A stretch of 64,000 nt of DNA from Mesorhizobium sp. INR15 (GCF_015500075.1 NZ_CP045496.1:3296001-3360000), one strand, 5' to 3'. Counted from the first letter of the stretch, positions 1 through 8,980 are shown. Made by a program: numbers and translations. Notes: generated by a model not told the origin, from the sequence alone.

Positions 1-1272
1 TACGGACGCGGCCCGGTCGTTGACGGTCATCTCTACGATGTCCCTGATGGCACCGATCTGTCGCCCTGCCGGTTTCCGATCGGCTTGCCCTGCATGAAAA
101 ACAGCAAGCTGCCGGTCGACGGCACAAGCGAGCAAGGCCGGGATTTGCCGCGCATCGACATGTCCGGCAAGTTCATGGACGTTGAAGGCCGCCGGGCGCC
201 TTATCGGCCGCTGGTGGCGGACCCGCGCAATGACGACAATCTCGTGCTGTCGCAACTGCTTTGCACGCTGATGCGCATCCACAACCGGATCGTCGATCTC
301 CTGCTGGCAAACGGCACCGTCGATCCTGCCGAGGCCTACAAGCAGGCCAGGGTCTATCTGACGTCGGTCTACCGCACCGTGATCATGAACGACTACATGA
401 AACGGATACTGGCTCCGGAAATCTGGGCGTATTTTTTCGATGGCGAGGATTTTCGCGGGCCGGGCGTTTCGACGCTTGGGACATTCAACGCCCTGCCGCT
501 GGAATTCACCTTCGGTGCGTCGCGCTTCGCCCACGCGATGGTCCGGCAATTCTACGTCGTGAACGATACCTCGGTCGAAGAACCCGCCAACTTGCGCAAG
601 ATGCTGTCATTTTCCAGTTTGCGCCCCGATGGGGACATTCCCGTTCCCGTGAATTGGATCGTCGATTGGAGCCGTTTCGCCGCGACCAACACACCGTCCA
701 GGGCGCAAAGCGCTCGGCGCATCGGGCCATTCCTGTCGAAGGAACTGACCATTGCCGGCCTGAGCGCGGAACTGGACGGGACGGTCCGGCCGGTTGCCTT
801 CATGGATTGCTGGCGCTGCTACGACCTGAGCTTGCCTTCGGGTCAGGATGCGGCCGGCGCGGTGAAAGCGGCCGTGGGTGACAGCGGCATCGATGTGCCG
901 GTGCTCCAGGGAGACGACATGCTTCCCACGGCGGCGTGCGCCAGCCGCTATGTCTACAACGCCGGCCGCCTGCGGGAAGCCTTGCAGCGACACCCGGACT
1001 TCCTGAGCCAGACGCCGCTCTCCTACTATATCATCCAGGAGGCGGCTGTTCTGGGCAACGACGGCACCCATCTCGGGCCTGTCGGTTCGTATGTGGTGGG
1101 CGCCACGGTGGCATCCGCCTTGTTCAAAGCTGTCGATGCCGATCTGGCACCGCGCAGGTTCATTCCGGACGTGGAGCCGAAAACGCTGGAAGGACTGCTC
1201 GATCTCAGCGATGCTGCAAAAGTATCGGATGAGGTGCTTGGCGGTCTGATCAGCAATCAGGGTCTTCAATAA
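1..1272 (+). CDS. animal-type haem peroxidase family protein (5' end outside window)
   Basis: The frame is open from base 1, so this is the C-terminal part (about 423 codons) of a longer gene; the first in-frame start-like codon, TTG at 85, is internal. The N-terminal residues seen (YGRGPVVDGHLYD) and the segment ADPRNDD...MRIHNRI near base 280 match the animal haem peroxidase (An_peroxidase) fold, where the HNR stretch follows the catalytic Arg region. The segment SRFAHAMV near base 530 fits the proximal haem histidine. The distal histidine would lie upstream of the window. Such enzymes use hydrogen peroxide to oxidise halides or organic substrates. A small unknown gene follows 53 bases downstream on the same strand. 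The natural substrate cannot be inferred. Confidence 0.8.
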   Translation, partial: YGRGPVVDGHLYDVPDGTDLSPCRFPIGLPCMKNSKLPVDGTSEQGRDLPRIDMSGKFMDVEGRRAPYRPLVADPRNDDNLVLSQLLCTLMRIHNRIVDLLLANGTVDPAEAYKQARVYLTSVYRTVIMNDYMKRILAPEIWAYFFDGEDFRGPGVSTLGTFNALPLEFTFGASRFAHAMVRQFYVVNDTSVEEPANLRKMLSFSSLRPDGDIPVPVNWIVDWSRFAATNTPSRAQSARRIGPFLSKELTIAGLSAELDGTVRPVAFMDCWRCYDLSLPSGQDAAGAVKAAVGDSGIDVPVLQGDDMLPTAACASRYVYNAGRLREALQRHPDFLSQTPLSYYIIQEAAVLGNDGTHLGPVGSYVVGATVASALFKAVDADLAPRRFIPDVEPKTLEGLLDLSDAAKVSDEVLGGLISNQGLQ

Positions 1273-1325
1273 CGCTCCGCGCGGCGGCGTGACGTCGTTC
1301 AATCTGGTTTCAGGGGGAAGCGAAA

Positions 1326-1727
1326 ATGGTGAAATTCAAGGATGTGCAGTTCGAGGCGCTTGGCGAATTCATCCGGGACCTGATCAAGGACCCGAGCAAA
1401 CAGGTGGTCTTCAGAAGCGGAGATCAGAAGGCAATGAAGGATCTGTTGCGTGGCTTCATGACGCCCAAGGACAAGACGTGGGAGGAGATCACCATCGTTC
1501 CGCATTTCGACGAGAACCTGGTCGCCCACATCGCGTTTCCCTTCACCGGCGACGTTGAGGAAACGATCGTCACCATCGCACCTGATGTAGGACCCGGCGA
1601 GGATTATACATTTCCCGATCACTACAAGATCGATCCGAATGCCGGCCCGCCCGACCAGAAAAAACAAAACCGCTTGCGGGCATATTACAGCCGCCTGGGC
1701 GACTACGTGATGTCACGCTGCAAGTGA
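1326..1727 (+). CDS. hypothetical protein, 133 aa, downstream of peroxidase
   Basis: I do not recognise this family. The ATG at 1326 is preceded by a strong purine-rich ribosome-binding site (caggggga). The product is soluble, with no signal peptide or membrane segment. It is acidic in the middle and lysine/arginine-rich at the end, finishing with SRCK. The N-terminal half looks like alternating helix and strand (KFKDVQFEALGEFIRDLI). A proline-rich stretch, DPNAGPPDQKK, precedes a final helix. It is co-directional with the peroxidase gene and converges with the SARP-like regulator gene. It may be an accessory or substrate of the peroxidase/YcaO locus, but nothing in the sequence proves this. 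Confidence 0.65.
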   Translation: MVKFKDVQFEALGEFIRDLIKDPSKQVVFRSGDQKAMKDLLRGFMTPKDKTWEEITIVPHFDENLVAHIAFPFTGDVEETIVTIAPDVGPGEDYTFPDHYKIDPNAGPPDQKKQNRLRAYYSRLGDYVMSRCK

Positions 1728-1752
1728 GATCGCAGGGGCGGGCGGCTGCTCC

Positions 1753-3678
1753 TTAGCCGGACTGCGCCGCCAGCTCGATGCCGCGCGCCAGCTTATCCTG
1801 GTCGGCTGGAAGCCGGATGGGAAAGGCGGTTTTGAACCAGTCGACGGCAACGAGGCGGTCAGGCCTGCTGTTGCCACTCCACGCGGCGGCAAGGTTGCGC
1901 TGGAAGCGCCTGAACTCGTCGCCAGCCTCGCGGTTGCGTTTCAGCAGCGCAAGGGCAGCTGCCGACCAGCCATGGATGTCGGCGAACAGTTGATCGCTCT
2001 TGGCCGCGGCCGCCACGCAGCCTTCCAGATCGTCGGCGAGAAACGCAATGGTTGCCTGGTAGCCATGGTAGTGAGCGTCAGGCGTTGGATTGAGTTCGAA
2101 GCAGCGCTTTGACAGTTCCACGGCCCGCTCATGATTGCCCATGAAAGAACTGGCCAGGGCGTAGGCGATCAGTGTCGCCGGATTGCCAGCGTTTTGCTCA
2201 TGCGCCAGGCTGAAATGGAAATCCGCGAGGTCCCAGCGTCGCGCCAGAAGATGGCTCCAGGCCAGATTTACCTGGTTGCGATGGTCGAACGGGTCGAGCA
2301 GCACAGAGCGCTTGGAGAGTTCGAAAGCGCGCTTGAGATCCTGCTCGATCGACGGCGCTCCCGGAACGACGATCCAGCGCGAATTGAGCACCGCGGCGAG
2401 GCTGGAGTACGCGCAGGACAGGTCGGGATCAAGGCGGATCGCTTCCTCGTAGCGGGCGATTGCAGCCTCTTCAGTGTCCTTTCGCCACATGATCGAAAGC
2501 CGCTGTCCGTCCAGCCAGCAGTCATAGGCCGAGAAATGATCGGGTGAAGCCTGCGATATGCGATGCAGCCTGGCGCTGGACAAGGCAATCTGGAGGCGTG
2601 CCGAAAAGCGCGCGCAGACCTCGTTGAAAGCCGACCGCCAGGACGATGGATCCGAGGGCACGGTGAGGACGAATGCTTCCTCGCCTTGCAGGAAGTCATA
2701 GCAGGTAATCTCGAAGGCGGCAGGCCCACCGGAATCGATCAGACGGATGAGCACACCGATGTCCACGTGTTCGCCCGCCGCCCGACGCACCTGCTCGAAC
2801 GAGATGGCGCTGCCCTGCAACTCCGTCGACACCGCCGTCCAGTGCCTGAAGCGGGAAATGGAGGCCAGAAGCTCCGTGGCGAGCGCGAATTGGAGATGCT
2901 CGTTTTCAGCTTCGCGCCTGGCAATGATGATGGCGATCGTCGGCTTGCCGGGGATGCGGCTGTCGTGATCACTTTGGGCAAGGCGGGAGGCAACCGCCTG
3001 CTTGTCACTGCCTTTGCCGGGCTTCTTCAGTGTCTCAACAAGGTGCAGGATCTCGTCCGATGGCCGCAAGTCCATATCCGCTTTGAGTTCGGCCGCGTAG
3101 CGCTCGAAAAATGCCAGGGCGCGGGAGTAGCCGCTTTCCTGGCAAACCCTGCGGATGGTCTCCATCACTGCGTCATCGAAGAATGGATCGAGTTGCAGAA
3201 TGCACGCAGCGATGGACTTGCGCTGTCGGGGGTCCACCTCAGCGGCGAGCCAGGCCGCGAGCCGTGTGACCAGCCTGTCGGTCAGCATGGTTGACTGCAT
3301 TCTCAGCCAGTTGTCGAAAACGGGATCACAGTCGTCCAGTCCCGCGCAAAGTCCATCCCTGGCCTTGGCCAGCAAGAGCAGGGCGCCGTCATAGTCGCGG
3401 GCGTCAAGCGCATGCTCAAGCTCGTCGATGTCGGATCGGATCGCGGTCGGGTCTATTCCCAGGACAAGTTTGTCCACGGAGAGGTAGTTGAGACGGGTCT
3501 CGTCCGCGAGGCGGCGGAGGTCCTTGATGCATTGGCGCAGCGATCCGCGCGCATGCTCCTCATCCTGCTCGCTCCACAGCAATGCGGCCAGACGCCCGCG
3601 CGTCTCGCGCGATCTGCCGCTCAGCAGCAGATAGGCGAGGATCGCGCAGGCCTTGCGCTTGCCCAGCGACAACATCAC
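1753..3678 (-). CDS. SARP/BTAD-type transcriptional activator with TPR region
   Basis: The N-terminus carries a winged-helix segment (LGKRKACAILAYLLL) followed by a bacterial transcriptional activation (BTAD) region (about residues 80-215). A TolB/CadC-like middle domain (about 245-370) and TPR-type helical repeats (about 390-600) follow. This is the AfsR/SARP-like architecture typical of regulators of secondary metabolism. The first canonical starts are GTG 3678 and ATG 3675. However, the frame stays open to 3792 and encodes IRLIGGFELRKGG just upstream, which is the conserved first strand of the SARP winged helix. The real start is therefore probably upstream, perhaps a rare ATT at 3738 behind GGCGGAG. 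The gene is divergent from the YcaO gene, so it plausibly controls it. Confidence 0.8.
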   Translation of the reverse strand: MMLSLGKRKACAILAYLLLSGRSRETRGRLAALLWSEQDEEHARGSLRQCIKDLRRLADETRLNYLSVDKLVLGIDPTAIRSDIDELEHALDARDYDGALLLLAKARDGLCAGLDDCDPVFDNWLRMQSTMLTDRLVTRLAAWLAAEVDPRQRKSIAACILQLDPFFDDAVMETIRRVCQESGYSRALAFFERYAAELKADMDLRPSDEILHLVETLKKPGKGSDKQAVASRLAQSDHDSRIPGKPTIAIIIARREAENEHLQFALATELLASISRFRHWTAVSTELQGSAISFEQVRRAAGEHVDIGVLIRLIDSGGPAAFEITCYDFLQGEEAFVLTVPSDPSSWRSAFNEVCARFSARLQIALSSARLHRISQASPDHFSAYDCWLDGQRLSIMWRKDTEEAAIARYEEAIRLDPDLSCAYSSLAAVLNSRWIVVPGAPSIEQDLKRAFELSKRSVLLDPFDHRNQVNLAWSHLLARRWDLADFHFSLAHEQNAGNPATLIAYALASSFMGNHERAVELSKRCFELNPTPDAHYHGYQATIAFLADDLEGCVAAAAKSDQLFADIHGWSAAALALLKRNREAGDEFRRFQRNLAAAWSGNSRPDRLVAVDWFKTAFPIRLPADQDKLARGIELAAQSG

Positions 3679-3835
3679 CCCGCCCTTGCGAAGCTCGAAA
3701 CCGCCGATTAGCCTAATCGCCAGACTGTCTGTGGAAATTGGAAACTCCGCCGGCTGCCGTCTTTCCGGCCGACGGGAGTCGGCCTGCTTACTCTACGTAA
3801 TCAACAGCAGAAGCTAAAACTTTGAAAGAGCCAAG

Positions 3836-5221
3836 ATGCTGTTGCGCGAGCCCCATTGGATAAAGCTCGCTTCGCTGTTGCCCGACATGCTGATCGAGAA
3901 CGGCGCCGGCCAGCGAGGCCGGTCGATCGCCGATGATTTGAACGTCCCGCGGAGCCTGGCAGCGGCACTTGCTGCCGCGCCCGACAATGGCCTGCCGCTT
4001 TTGCGCTTCGCGGCCAGCCGCGACATCGAGATCGAGGTGTTCAACGTTCCGGGCGCATTCCTGGCGATGTCAAACATTGTCCTGAGCGCAGGCCGCCACG
4101 AGCGGGTTACTGTCAGTGGAAAGGGCTTTGATGTGGCCCGGGCGGTACTGGCCTGCATTGGAGAAGCGGCGGAGATCGGCAGTTGGATCTGCCGCCCAGA
4201 AGACGTCAAGAGCTTCGCGGACACAGGCTCCCTGGGCAACGCAACAAGGATCGATGCGACCGATGTGCTGGGGTTTTCTCCCGAACAGATCAAAAATCGC
4301 GAGCGTCTCAACAAGGCCTGGCGCGGCTGGGACCGCATCCCTTCAAGGCAGCATCTGGAAGGCGCTCGGCAATGGGTTTCCGTCGCAAGCTTCCACGACG
4401 ACAGGGCAGCGTTTTGTCCGGCATTTCTCTGCTATGGCCGGTTCGGCGAGATCGCTTCCGGCGATGCCAGTTTGAATGTCGATTCCAATGGCTGCGCGGC
4501 GGGGCCAACCAGGGCCGAGGCGAGAACGCGTGCCTTGCTTGAACTGGTGGAACGGGACGCCACGGGGATCTGGTGGCACCGGGGCTGCCTGAGAACGCGG
4601 CTGGACATCGCAAAACTCGACGATCCGGAACTGATGTCTCACATCCGGCAGCATCGCTCCGACACGGGGCGCAGGGTCTGGCTTCTGGATATCTCGTCCT
4701 TCGAAGCGGCTGCCGTGGTGGCGGCGATCAGCTGCGAGGACAGCGGCGAGGACATGGCGGTCGGCTTCGGGGCCGGTTTCCGCCTGGTAAGTGCGGCCCG
4801 CTCCGCGTTCCTGGAACTGATACAGTCCGAGGCCGCCATGCAGGCTCACGCCGAACGAACCGAGAGGCCCCGCCATGCGACGTCAAGCGAAGACGATTGC
4901 CGGATGACCCGTTGGAAGCGCTTCGCGGACGTGCGCAACTTTCGCTTCGCCATAGGCAAGCCTCCGCAAGGTCTGGAGACTGTTGGCACCGGTAGCGTCG
5001 AGGCCTTGCTGGATGAAATCAGGGAAACCTGCGGCCAGCAGGTCTGGTTCGCCGACCTTTCAAGATCCGAGATCGCAATACCGGTCACGAAGGCAATCTG
5101 CGGGGGACTGTCCCATTTCAAACCGCGCTGGGGCTGCCGGCGAAACGCCGTCCTGTCCAACCCCAACGCTTCGAGCCGAACAATCAGCGGCCTTTCGCAG
5201 GCCAGAAAACTCCTGATCTGA
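3836..5221 (+). CDS. YcaO-like family protein
   Basis: The 461-residue product has the YcaO ATP-binding core: DSNGCAAGPTRAEARTRAL followed by LELVERDA (about residues 215-250), and later IPVTKAICGGL (about 420-430). YcaO enzymes use ATP to activate amide backbones, forming azolines, macroamidines or thioamides in ribosomal peptides, or to modify proteins. The ATG at 3836 follows GAAAGAG with six bases spacing. No E1-like/ThiF partner, TfuA, nitrile-hydratase-leader precursor or SagB-type oxidase is seen in the window. The C-terminus (SQARKLLI) lacks the PxPxP end of azoline-forming YcaOs. The gene is divergent from the SARP-like regulator and converges with the permease gene six bases further on. 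The substrate is unknown. Confidence 0.85.
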   Translation: MLLREPHWIKLASLLPDMLIENGAGQRGRSIADDLNVPRSLAAALAAAPDNGLPLLRFAASRDIEIEVFNVPGAFLAMSNIVLSAGRHERVTVSGKGFDVARAVLACIGEAAEIGSWICRPEDVKSFADTGSLGNATRIDATDVLGFSPEQIKNRERLNKAWRGWDRIPSRQHLEGARQWVSVASFHDDRAAFCPAFLCYGRFGEIASGDASLNVDSNGCAAGPTRAEARTRALLELVERDATGIWWHRGCLRTRLDIAKLDDPELMSHIRQHRSDTGRRVWLLDISSFEAAAVVAAISCEDSGEDMAVGFGAGFRLVSAARSAFLELIQSEAAMQAHAERTERPRHATSSEDDCRMTRWKRFADVRNFRFAIGKPPQGLETVGTGSVEALLDEIRETCGQQVWFADLSRSEIAIPVTKAICGGLSHFKPRWGCRRNAVLSNPNASSRTISGLSQARKLLI

Positions 5222-5227
5222 CAGCGC

Positions 5228-6214
5228 CTACCGGTCCTCCACGATCCGCAAATAGGCCGCCGTCACGAACAGCACGATCAGTCCGAACAGGATCCGCCTT
5301 GCGCCTTCCGGCATCTGCAGGATGGTCAGCAGCGTCGTCAGCACGGTCAGGATCAGCGCGCCGATGATGGTACCGGTGTAGCCGCCGCGGCCACCGAAGA
5401 TCGAGGTGCCGCCGATGACGGCGGCGGCGACGGAGGGCAGGACCAGCGGTTCGGCGAGCGACAGGGACGGGGCCTTGATCAGGCCGATATAGAGCAGGCC
5501 GGTGATGCCGGCGAGCACGCTGGAAAGGACATAGAGCGCGGTGATGACCTGCCAGTACTGCACGCCCGACAGGCGGGTTGCGCGCTCGTTGTCGCCGACG
5601 GCGTAAAGCAGCCGGCCGAAGCCGGTGCGGCTCAAGGCGAAGACGATGAGCACCGCCAGCGGCACGAACAGCAGCAGGGCGTTCGGAAAGCCAAAGGTCA
5701 GGCCGGTGCCGAGCCATGCGAGGAAGTCTGGGATCTTGGCGCCCGACGCGATCACCGTGCGCTGGTAGACCTGCAGGCAGCCGGTGCCGATCAGGCTGGT
5801 GCCTAGCGTCATGATCAGCGGATGGACGCGGAAGACGCCGACGCCGATGCCGTTGACGAGGCCGATCAGCACCGCCGGCATCATCGCCAGCAGGAAGGCC
5901 ACCGCCGGATCCTGATTGACCACCTGCGTCGCCATGATGAAGGCCGCCATCGTTGCCACCGTGCCGACCGAAAGGTCAATGCCGCCGGTCAGCATGGTCA
6001 TGGTCTGGCACCCCGCCAGGATTGCCAGCGGAATGGCGAATTTGATGGTGTTGGCGATCCAGCGCTCATTGACGATGCCGGGCCGCAGGATCTGCAGGAT
6101 CACGACAAGGATGACGAGCAGGATGATCAGCGGGATCAGCGGCCGGTCGGCCATGAAGCGTTTGACGCGGCGGCCGAAGGGCACGGGCAGGGGCGTGATC
6201 GCGGTGGTGCTCAT
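5228..6214 (-). CDS. sugar ABC transporter permease (RbsC/BPD_transp_2 family)
   Basis: A 328-residue, highly hydrophobic protein with about eight to ten membrane segments and the signature of CUT2 permeases, TGGIDLSVGTVATMAAF, near residue 80. A second conserved block, GGTSIFGGRGGYTGTIIGA, lies near residue 275. The frame extends to 6247, but ATG 6214 (MSTTAITPLP) is the natural start. It is the last gene of the sugar-uptake operon and the second permease in it. It is separated from the first permease by a 150-base palindromic repeat. CUT2 systems import monosaccharides or polyols using one ATPase with two fused nucleotide-binding domains; two different permeases suggest a heterodimeric channel, as in the YtfT/YjfF system. 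Confidence 0.88.
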   Translation of the reverse strand: MSTTAITPLPVPFGRRVKRFMADRPLIPLIILLVILVVILQILRPGIVNERWIANTIKFAIPLAILAGCQTMTMLTGGIDLSVGTVATMAAFIMATQVVNQDPAVAFLLAMMPAVLIGLVNGIGVGVFRVHPLIMTLGTSLIGTGCLQVYQRTVIASGAKIPDFLAWLGTGLTFGFPNALLLFVPLAVLIVFALSRTGFGRLLYAVGDNERATRLSGVQYWQVITALYVLSSVLAGITGLLYIGLIKAPSLSLAEPLVLPSVAAAVIGGTSIFGGRGGYTGTIIGALILTVLTTLLTILQMPEGARRILFGLIVLFVTAAYLRIVEDR

Positions 6215-6252
6215 GGGGTGGCTCGCGATTGGGGTGGGGCGACGCATCTCTC

Positions 6253-6399
6253 CCTTCTCCCCTTGTGGGAGAAGGTGGATCGGCGCGCAGCGCCGAGACG
6301 GATGAGGGGTGGGTGACGGAGTGAGGCTTTGGCGTTCCCTGGAACACCCCTCATCCGACCTCGCTCCGCGAGGCCACCTTCTCCCACAAGGGGAGAAGG
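6253..6399. repeat. palindromic intergenic repeat, family A copy 1
   Basis: The element is bounded by perfect 26-base inverted ends (6253-6278 and 6374-6399), each itself a hairpin of the form CCTTCTCCC...GGGAGAAGG. The interior reads ggatcggcgcgcagcgcc and later cacccctcatccgacctcgc. A second copy lies at 33687-33832. It fills the gap between the two permease genes. It resembles the RIME-type mosaic elements of rhizobia. Confidence 0.85.
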
Positions 6400-6422
6400 A
6401 AGAAGCGCGTGCGGATGGCCCC

Positions 6423-7397
6423 TCATGACTGCCGCCCCCGCATGGTAATAAACGCGCCGAACATCACCACGGCGACCATGATCAGGCCCTCGATGATGGC
6501 GGTGACGTTGGGGTCGATGGCGAGCAGCGTCAGGTCCGTGCGCACCAGGCGCAGCACGAAGACGGCGACGATCGGCCCGAGCAGGCCACCCTTGCCGCCG
6601 CCAAGCGCCACGCCGCCCAGCACCACCGCGGCGACGCTGGCAAGCAGATAGGGGCCGGGGATGGGGGCGCCGATGCCGGTGCTCATGGTCAGCGCCAGAC
6701 CGCCAAAGGCAGCGAAAAGGCCCGACAGCGCATAGGCGATGATGCGGGTCCGGGCGACCGGCACGCCGCTGCGGAAGGCCGCCAGCTCGCTTGAGCCGAT
6801 GGCGTAGATGGAAAGGCCAAGCCGCGAGCGCCTGAGCGGTATCCAGATGACGCAGAGGCAGACCACAAGCAGCAGCAGCGCCTTCGGTATCCAGGCGTCG
6901 ATGCTGTCGGGAAGGCCAGGGATCGGCACTGTGCCAACGATCAGGCCCTTCAGCCATTCGGCAGCACCGCCGCCCGGCGCGTCGAGCACCAGCAAGGCGG
7001 CGCCCTGCAGCACGAACAGCGTGGCCAGCGTAACGACGATGTCGGGCACGCGGGTGACGACGATCAGCAGGCCGTTGACGGCTCCGAGCACAAAACCCAT
7101 GGCCAGAACGAAGGGCACCACGAACAGCGCGTATTCCTCGGAGGCGCCCGCCATCATCGAGGCGGCGGTGACGCTGGTCAGCGCCATCATGGCGGCGACC
7201 GACAGGTCGATGCCGCCGGCAATGACGACAACGGTCTGGGCGGCAACGGCGAAGGCATAGGGCAGCACGGCGCGCACCAGCGAGCCGAAGTCGCCGCTGC
7301 CATAGCCGGGCTGGATCAGCTTGGTGATGATGAACAGGGCGATGAAGAGGGCGAACAGGCCGGCGACCCAGCCCTGGCGGCGCAACAGGTGGCTCAT
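6423..7397 (-). CDS. sugar ABC transporter permease (RbsC/BPD_transp_2 family)
   Basis: A 324-residue membrane protein of the CUT2 permease family; the hallmark AGGIDLSVAAMMALTSV lies near residue 65 and LGGVALGGGKGGLLG near residue 265. ATG 7397 overlaps the TGA of the ATPase gene (7394-7396), indicating translational coupling. The open frame continues upstream to 7859, but that part is only a shadow of the ATPase gene. It is the first permease of the operon, and its sequence is clearly different from the second one. Confidence 0.9.
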   Translation of the reverse strand: MSHLLRRQGWVAGLFALFIALFIITKLIQPGYGSGDFGSLVRAVLPYAFAVAAQTVVVIAGGIDLSVAAMMALTSVTAASMMAGASEEYALFVVPFVLAMGFVLGAVNGLLIVVTRVPDIVVTLATLFVLQGAALLVLDAPGGGAAEWLKGLIVGTVPIPGLPDSIDAWIPKALLLLVVCLCVIWIPLRRSRLGLSIYAIGSSELAAFRSGVPVARTRIIAYALSGLFAAFGGLALTMSTGIGAPIPGPYLLASVAAVVLGGVALGGGKGGLLGPIVAVFVLRLVRTDLTLLAIDPNVTAIIEGLIMVAVVMFGAFITMRGRQS

Positions 7398-8935
7398 GGC
7401 GCCGCCTCCGGTGCGGGAGAGCTTGGCGCGGCAAGGATGCCGACATCCGCCTTGGCGCCGCGCGGCAAGCCGTAAGCGGCGCGCATCAGCGCCGGCTCGT
7501 CGGCCTCCTCGACTTTGAAGATATCGACGACACGGCCGCCGAAGATGACGATGACGCGGTCGCAGACACGCTGCACCTCCTCGAGTTCGGATGTGTAGAA
7601 TAGCACCGACTTGCCGTGTTCGGCGAGTTCGCGCAGCAATTTGTAGATCTCCTGCTTGGTGCCGACATCGATGCCGCGCGTCGGGTCGAAGCACAGGATG
7701 GTCTTGGTGTCGGCGGCGATCCAGCGGGCAATGGTTATCTTCTGCTGGTTGCCGCCGGACAGGCGCTGCACTTCGCGCTGGGCGCGGGTATCGATCTGCA
7801 GCCGCTCGATGGCGCTGACCACCTTGGCGCGCTCCTGGCGCATGGGAATAGGCCCCCAATTGCGCAAGGCGGCGCTGAAGGGCAGCGCGATGTTTTCGCG
7901 TACCGAGCGCTGCATGGCGAGCGCCTCGGAGCGGTCGCCCGGCACATAGGCAATGCCGGTGCGGATGGCGTCGATCGGGTGCGAGAATTTCACCGGCTGG
8001 CCGTCGACCTCGATGGTGCCGCCCGATGGTTTGATGGAGCCGGCAAGCGCGGCGAACAGCTCGTCCTGGCCCTGGCCTTCCAGCGCCACGACGCCGACGA
8101 CTTCACCATCGGCGAGATCGAACGAGACATCATCGAGCTTGGTGCCGACGCGCAGGTTGCGTACGCCAAGGCGCGGGCGGGCAGGGGGTGCGGCAGTCGA
8201 CTGGCCGGCGCTGCGCGCCGTGACCTTGGTCTTTTCGATGCGCGTGCCGAGCATCAGCTCGACGATCTTTTCCTCGACGCCGGGCACGATATCGACGACG
8301 CCGACGGTTGCGCCATCGCGCAGCACGGTGGCCCGGTCGCAGAGTGCCGAGATCTCGACGAAGCGGTGTGAAATGAAGATCACCGCGCGGCCGCTGTCGC
8401 CCTGGCGGCGCACCACTTCCAGCACTTTCTCGGCGAGATTGGCGGGCAGCGCCGCGGTCGTCTCGTCAAGCAGCAGCACGTCGGGTTCGACAGCCAGCGC
8501 GCGTGCCAGATCGAGCACGCGCAGCACGGCCAGCGGAATGTCGCGCGCGGTCTCGCGGATGTCGAGGTCGGGAATGCCGAGTTCGCGCACCCAGGCGCGG
8601 AACGGCTCGACCGGCGTGCCGGTGAGGCGCAAGTTGGAAAGCACGTCGAGATCGGGGATCAGCGACGGTTCCTGGTAGACGGGAAGCAGGCCGGCCCGGC
8701 GCGCGGCGGCGGGCGAGCGTATGTCGCGGGCCTCGCCACGGATCAGGATACGGCCCGACGTGGCCGGAACCGCGCCGGTCAGGATTTTCACCAAGGTCGA
8801 CTTGCCGGCACCATTGGCGCCCATCAGCGCGTGAACCTCGCCCGGCAGCACCGACAGCGAAGCATTGCGCAGCGCCGCCACGGCGCCGTAATTCTTGGCG
8901 ACGCCAGTGGCGTCGAGGAGCGGGTTGGTTGTCAA
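7394..8935 (-). CDS. sugar ABC transporter ATP-binding protein (RbsA/MglA-like, two NBDs)
   Basis: About 513 residues with two nucleotide-binding domains. The first has Walker A GANGAGKST and Walker B VLLLDETTAAL. Its signature region reads IPLAVLRVLDLARAL, so the usual LSxGQ is missing. The second has a proper signature, LSGGNQQK, but a Walker B-like CFDPTRGID in which the usual D-E pair is shifted. The second domain's P-loop is degenerate (EGQGQDELFAA), as is normal in this family. The first possible start, GTG 8995, lies inside an intergenic repeat (8981-9160). TTG 8935 (TTNPLLDATGVAKNYG) is therefore preferred, though not certain. It lies between the binding-protein gene and the first permease. 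Confidence 0.87.
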   Translation of the reverse strand: MTTNPLLDATGVAKNYGAVAALRNASLSVLPGEVHALMGANGAGKSTLVKILTGAVPATSGRILIRGEARDIRSPAAARRAGLLPVYQEPSLIPDLDVLSNLRLTGTPVEPFRAWVRELGIPDLDIRETARDIPLAVLRVLDLARALAVEPDVLLLDETTAALPANLAEKVLEVVRRQGDSGRAVIFISHRFVEISALCDRATVLRDGATVGVVDIVPGVEEKIVELMLGTRIEKTKVTARSAGQSTAAPPARPRLGVRNLRVGTKLDDVSFDLADGEVVGVVALEGQGQDELFAALAGSIKPSGGTIEVDGQPVKFSHPIDAIRTGIAYVPGDRSEALAMQRSVRENIALPFSAALRNWGPIPMRQERAKVVSAIERLQIDTRAQREVQRLSGGNQQKITIARWIAADTKTILCFDPTRGIDVGTKQEIYKLLRELAEHGKSVLFYTSELEEVQRVCDRVIVIFGGRVVDIFKVEEADEPALMRAAYGLPRGAKADVGILAAPSSPAPEAAP

Positions 8936-8980
8936 ATCGTGCGGTTCTCGATCTATGTGCTCAAATAAATTGCGAACATC

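Noticed and set aside
607..1302. Long minus-strand frame opposite the peroxidase gene
   Set aside because: No recognisable family, no good start site, and the plus-strand frame encodes a clear peroxidase.
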